Of a stretch of DNA of 64,000 bases, positions 63,561 through 64,000 are shown piece after piece (position 1 is the first letter of the stretch; every line of letters begins with the position of its first letter). The notes below the pieces were generated by a model. The model worked only from the letters and a program-made list of their open reading frames with translations, had not been told where the DNA came from and ran no database searches. Made by a program: the position numbers and the translations under genes. Location: contig NZ_QKVL01000016.1 of the NCBI RefSeq assembly GCF_003231275.1, forward strand, positions 1-64,000. The letters are read 5' to 3'. The DNA is from Pseudomonas huaxiensis. GTDB taxonomy: Bacteria; Pseudomonadota; Gammaproteobacteria; Pseudomonadales; Pseudomonadaceae.

Positions 63561-64000
63561 TCAGAAATGCGTCGTCACCGACATTCCATAGGTGCGCCGA
63601 TCACCCCGCGCATCCCAGGCAATATCGAACGGCAGCGGCACACTGTCGGTCTTGTAGCGCTTGTCGGTGAGGTTGTTGACGTAGGCGCTGACGTCCAGGT
63701 CATTACGACCGCCGAAGTGGTACGTCAGGCTGGCGTTGCCCAGGGTGTAGCCGCCCTGCGAAACACTGTGGTCTTCCTGCGCAGTCGGCAGGAAAAAGAT
63801 CCGGCTCTGGTAGCGCCAGCTATTGTCGAGGGTCAGTGCATCACCGCCTGATAGCGGAATGCGGTAGCTCGCCCCCACCGACAGGGTGCGCGACGGCGAA
63901 CGGGCGATACGGTTACCGGAGTAATCCGGGCCGCCTTCCGAAGCGAAGTCCTTCAGTTCGGTGTGCAGCAGGCCCAGGGAGCCGCGCACTTGCAGGTTCT
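63561..64000 (-). CDS. TonB-dependent receptor, C-terminal part (cut by window end)
   Basis: The frame is open to base 64000, so only the last 145 residues or so are present. They show barrel strands (YRIPLSGGDALTLDNSWRYQ, YTLGNASLTYHFGGRNDLDV, YVNNLTDKRYKTDSVPL) and end YGMSVTTHF with a C-terminal Phe, the usual outer-membrane insertion signal. It converges with the monooxygenase operon, suggesting that it imports the same kind of compound. Confidence 0.92.
   Translation of the reverse strand, partial: NLQVRGSLGLLHTELKDFASEGGPDYSGNRIARSPSRTLSVGASYRIPLSGGDALTLDNSWRYQSRIFFLPTAQEDHSVSQGGYTLGNASLTYHFGGRNDLDVSAYVNNLTDKRYKTDSVPLPFDIAWDARGDRRTYGMSVTTHF

Overview
The window is GC-rich chromosomal DNA that looks like a fluorescent Pseudomonas (P. 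fluorescens/P. putida lineage). Indicators are REP elements with the core 'gtaggagcgagcttgctcgc', a urease cluster in the order ureD-A-B-C-E-J-F-G, and a manganese-oxidase locus of the kind described in P. putida GB-1. No rRNA, tRNA or CRISPR array was seen.

Layout. 0.1-6.0 kb: a 27-residue membrane-peptide gene with its own terminator, a chemoreceptor, a coding remnant, an alpha/beta hydrolase divergent from an SDR that lacks the usual Tyr/Lys pair, and a secreted M14 peptidase. 6.1-6.4 kb: a long paired REP element. 6.5-12.1 kb: the urease operon (minus strand) with a candidate sigma-54 promoter. 12.5-22.3 kb: a divergent catabolic/uptake cluster. A CoA ligase and a zinc dehydrogenase lie on one side. 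An enoyl-CoA hydratase, TonB receptor, MFS transporter, acyl-CoA-dehydrogenase-like monooxygenase and secreted M20 amidase lie on the other. An AT-rich intergenic region with an inverted repeat separates them.

22.5-46.4 kb is the most distinctive part: a Mn(II)-oxidation and secretion locus. Minus-strand genes from 43.5 kb encode the giant multicopper oxidase MnxG (1934 aa), a YncE-like beta-propeller, two SCO copper chaperones, a cytochrome c/periplasmic-binding-protein fusion and a SurA-N-like protein. They are followed by a tightly overlapping operon: orphan receiver, GspE, PilM/N/O/P-like proteins, GspD secretin, three pseudopilins and the curli-export homologues CsgE, CsgF and CsgG. The remaining pieces, a GspG-type pseudopilin and GspF (xcmT1-xcmS), lie on the plus strand at 44.7-46.4 kb beside a divergent lytic transglycosylase. 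From memory, the Xcm/Csm genes were described in P. putida GB-1 as a novel Gsp-related pathway needed to export the Mn-oxidizing factor. By eye I find sigma-54-like promoters before mnxG, before the secretion operon, and on both strands of the xcmT1/transglycosylase intergenic region, which would make this one regulon. No csgA or csgB gene accompanies csgEFG here.

46.4-58 kb is a mosaic accessory stretch: a lone acyl carrier protein, an unknown NGDF-type protein, a tyrosine recombinase, a DUF1345-type membrane protein, two paralogous HNH endonuclease-like proteins, a tyrosine-phosphatase/autotransporter fusion, an AraC-type regulator, and an orphan TccC-type RHS toxin. The AT-rich C-terminal tail of that toxin resembles a cholera/pertussis-type ADP-ribosyltransferase. 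58.3-64 kb: a flavoprotein-ferredoxin pair, an old-yellow-enzyme, a peroxiredoxin-like protein and an FMN monooxygenase in one operon. They converge on a TonB receptor gene cut by the window end.

Starts were chosen by ribosome-binding sites and family length. All homology statements come from reading the translated sequence; no searches were run.
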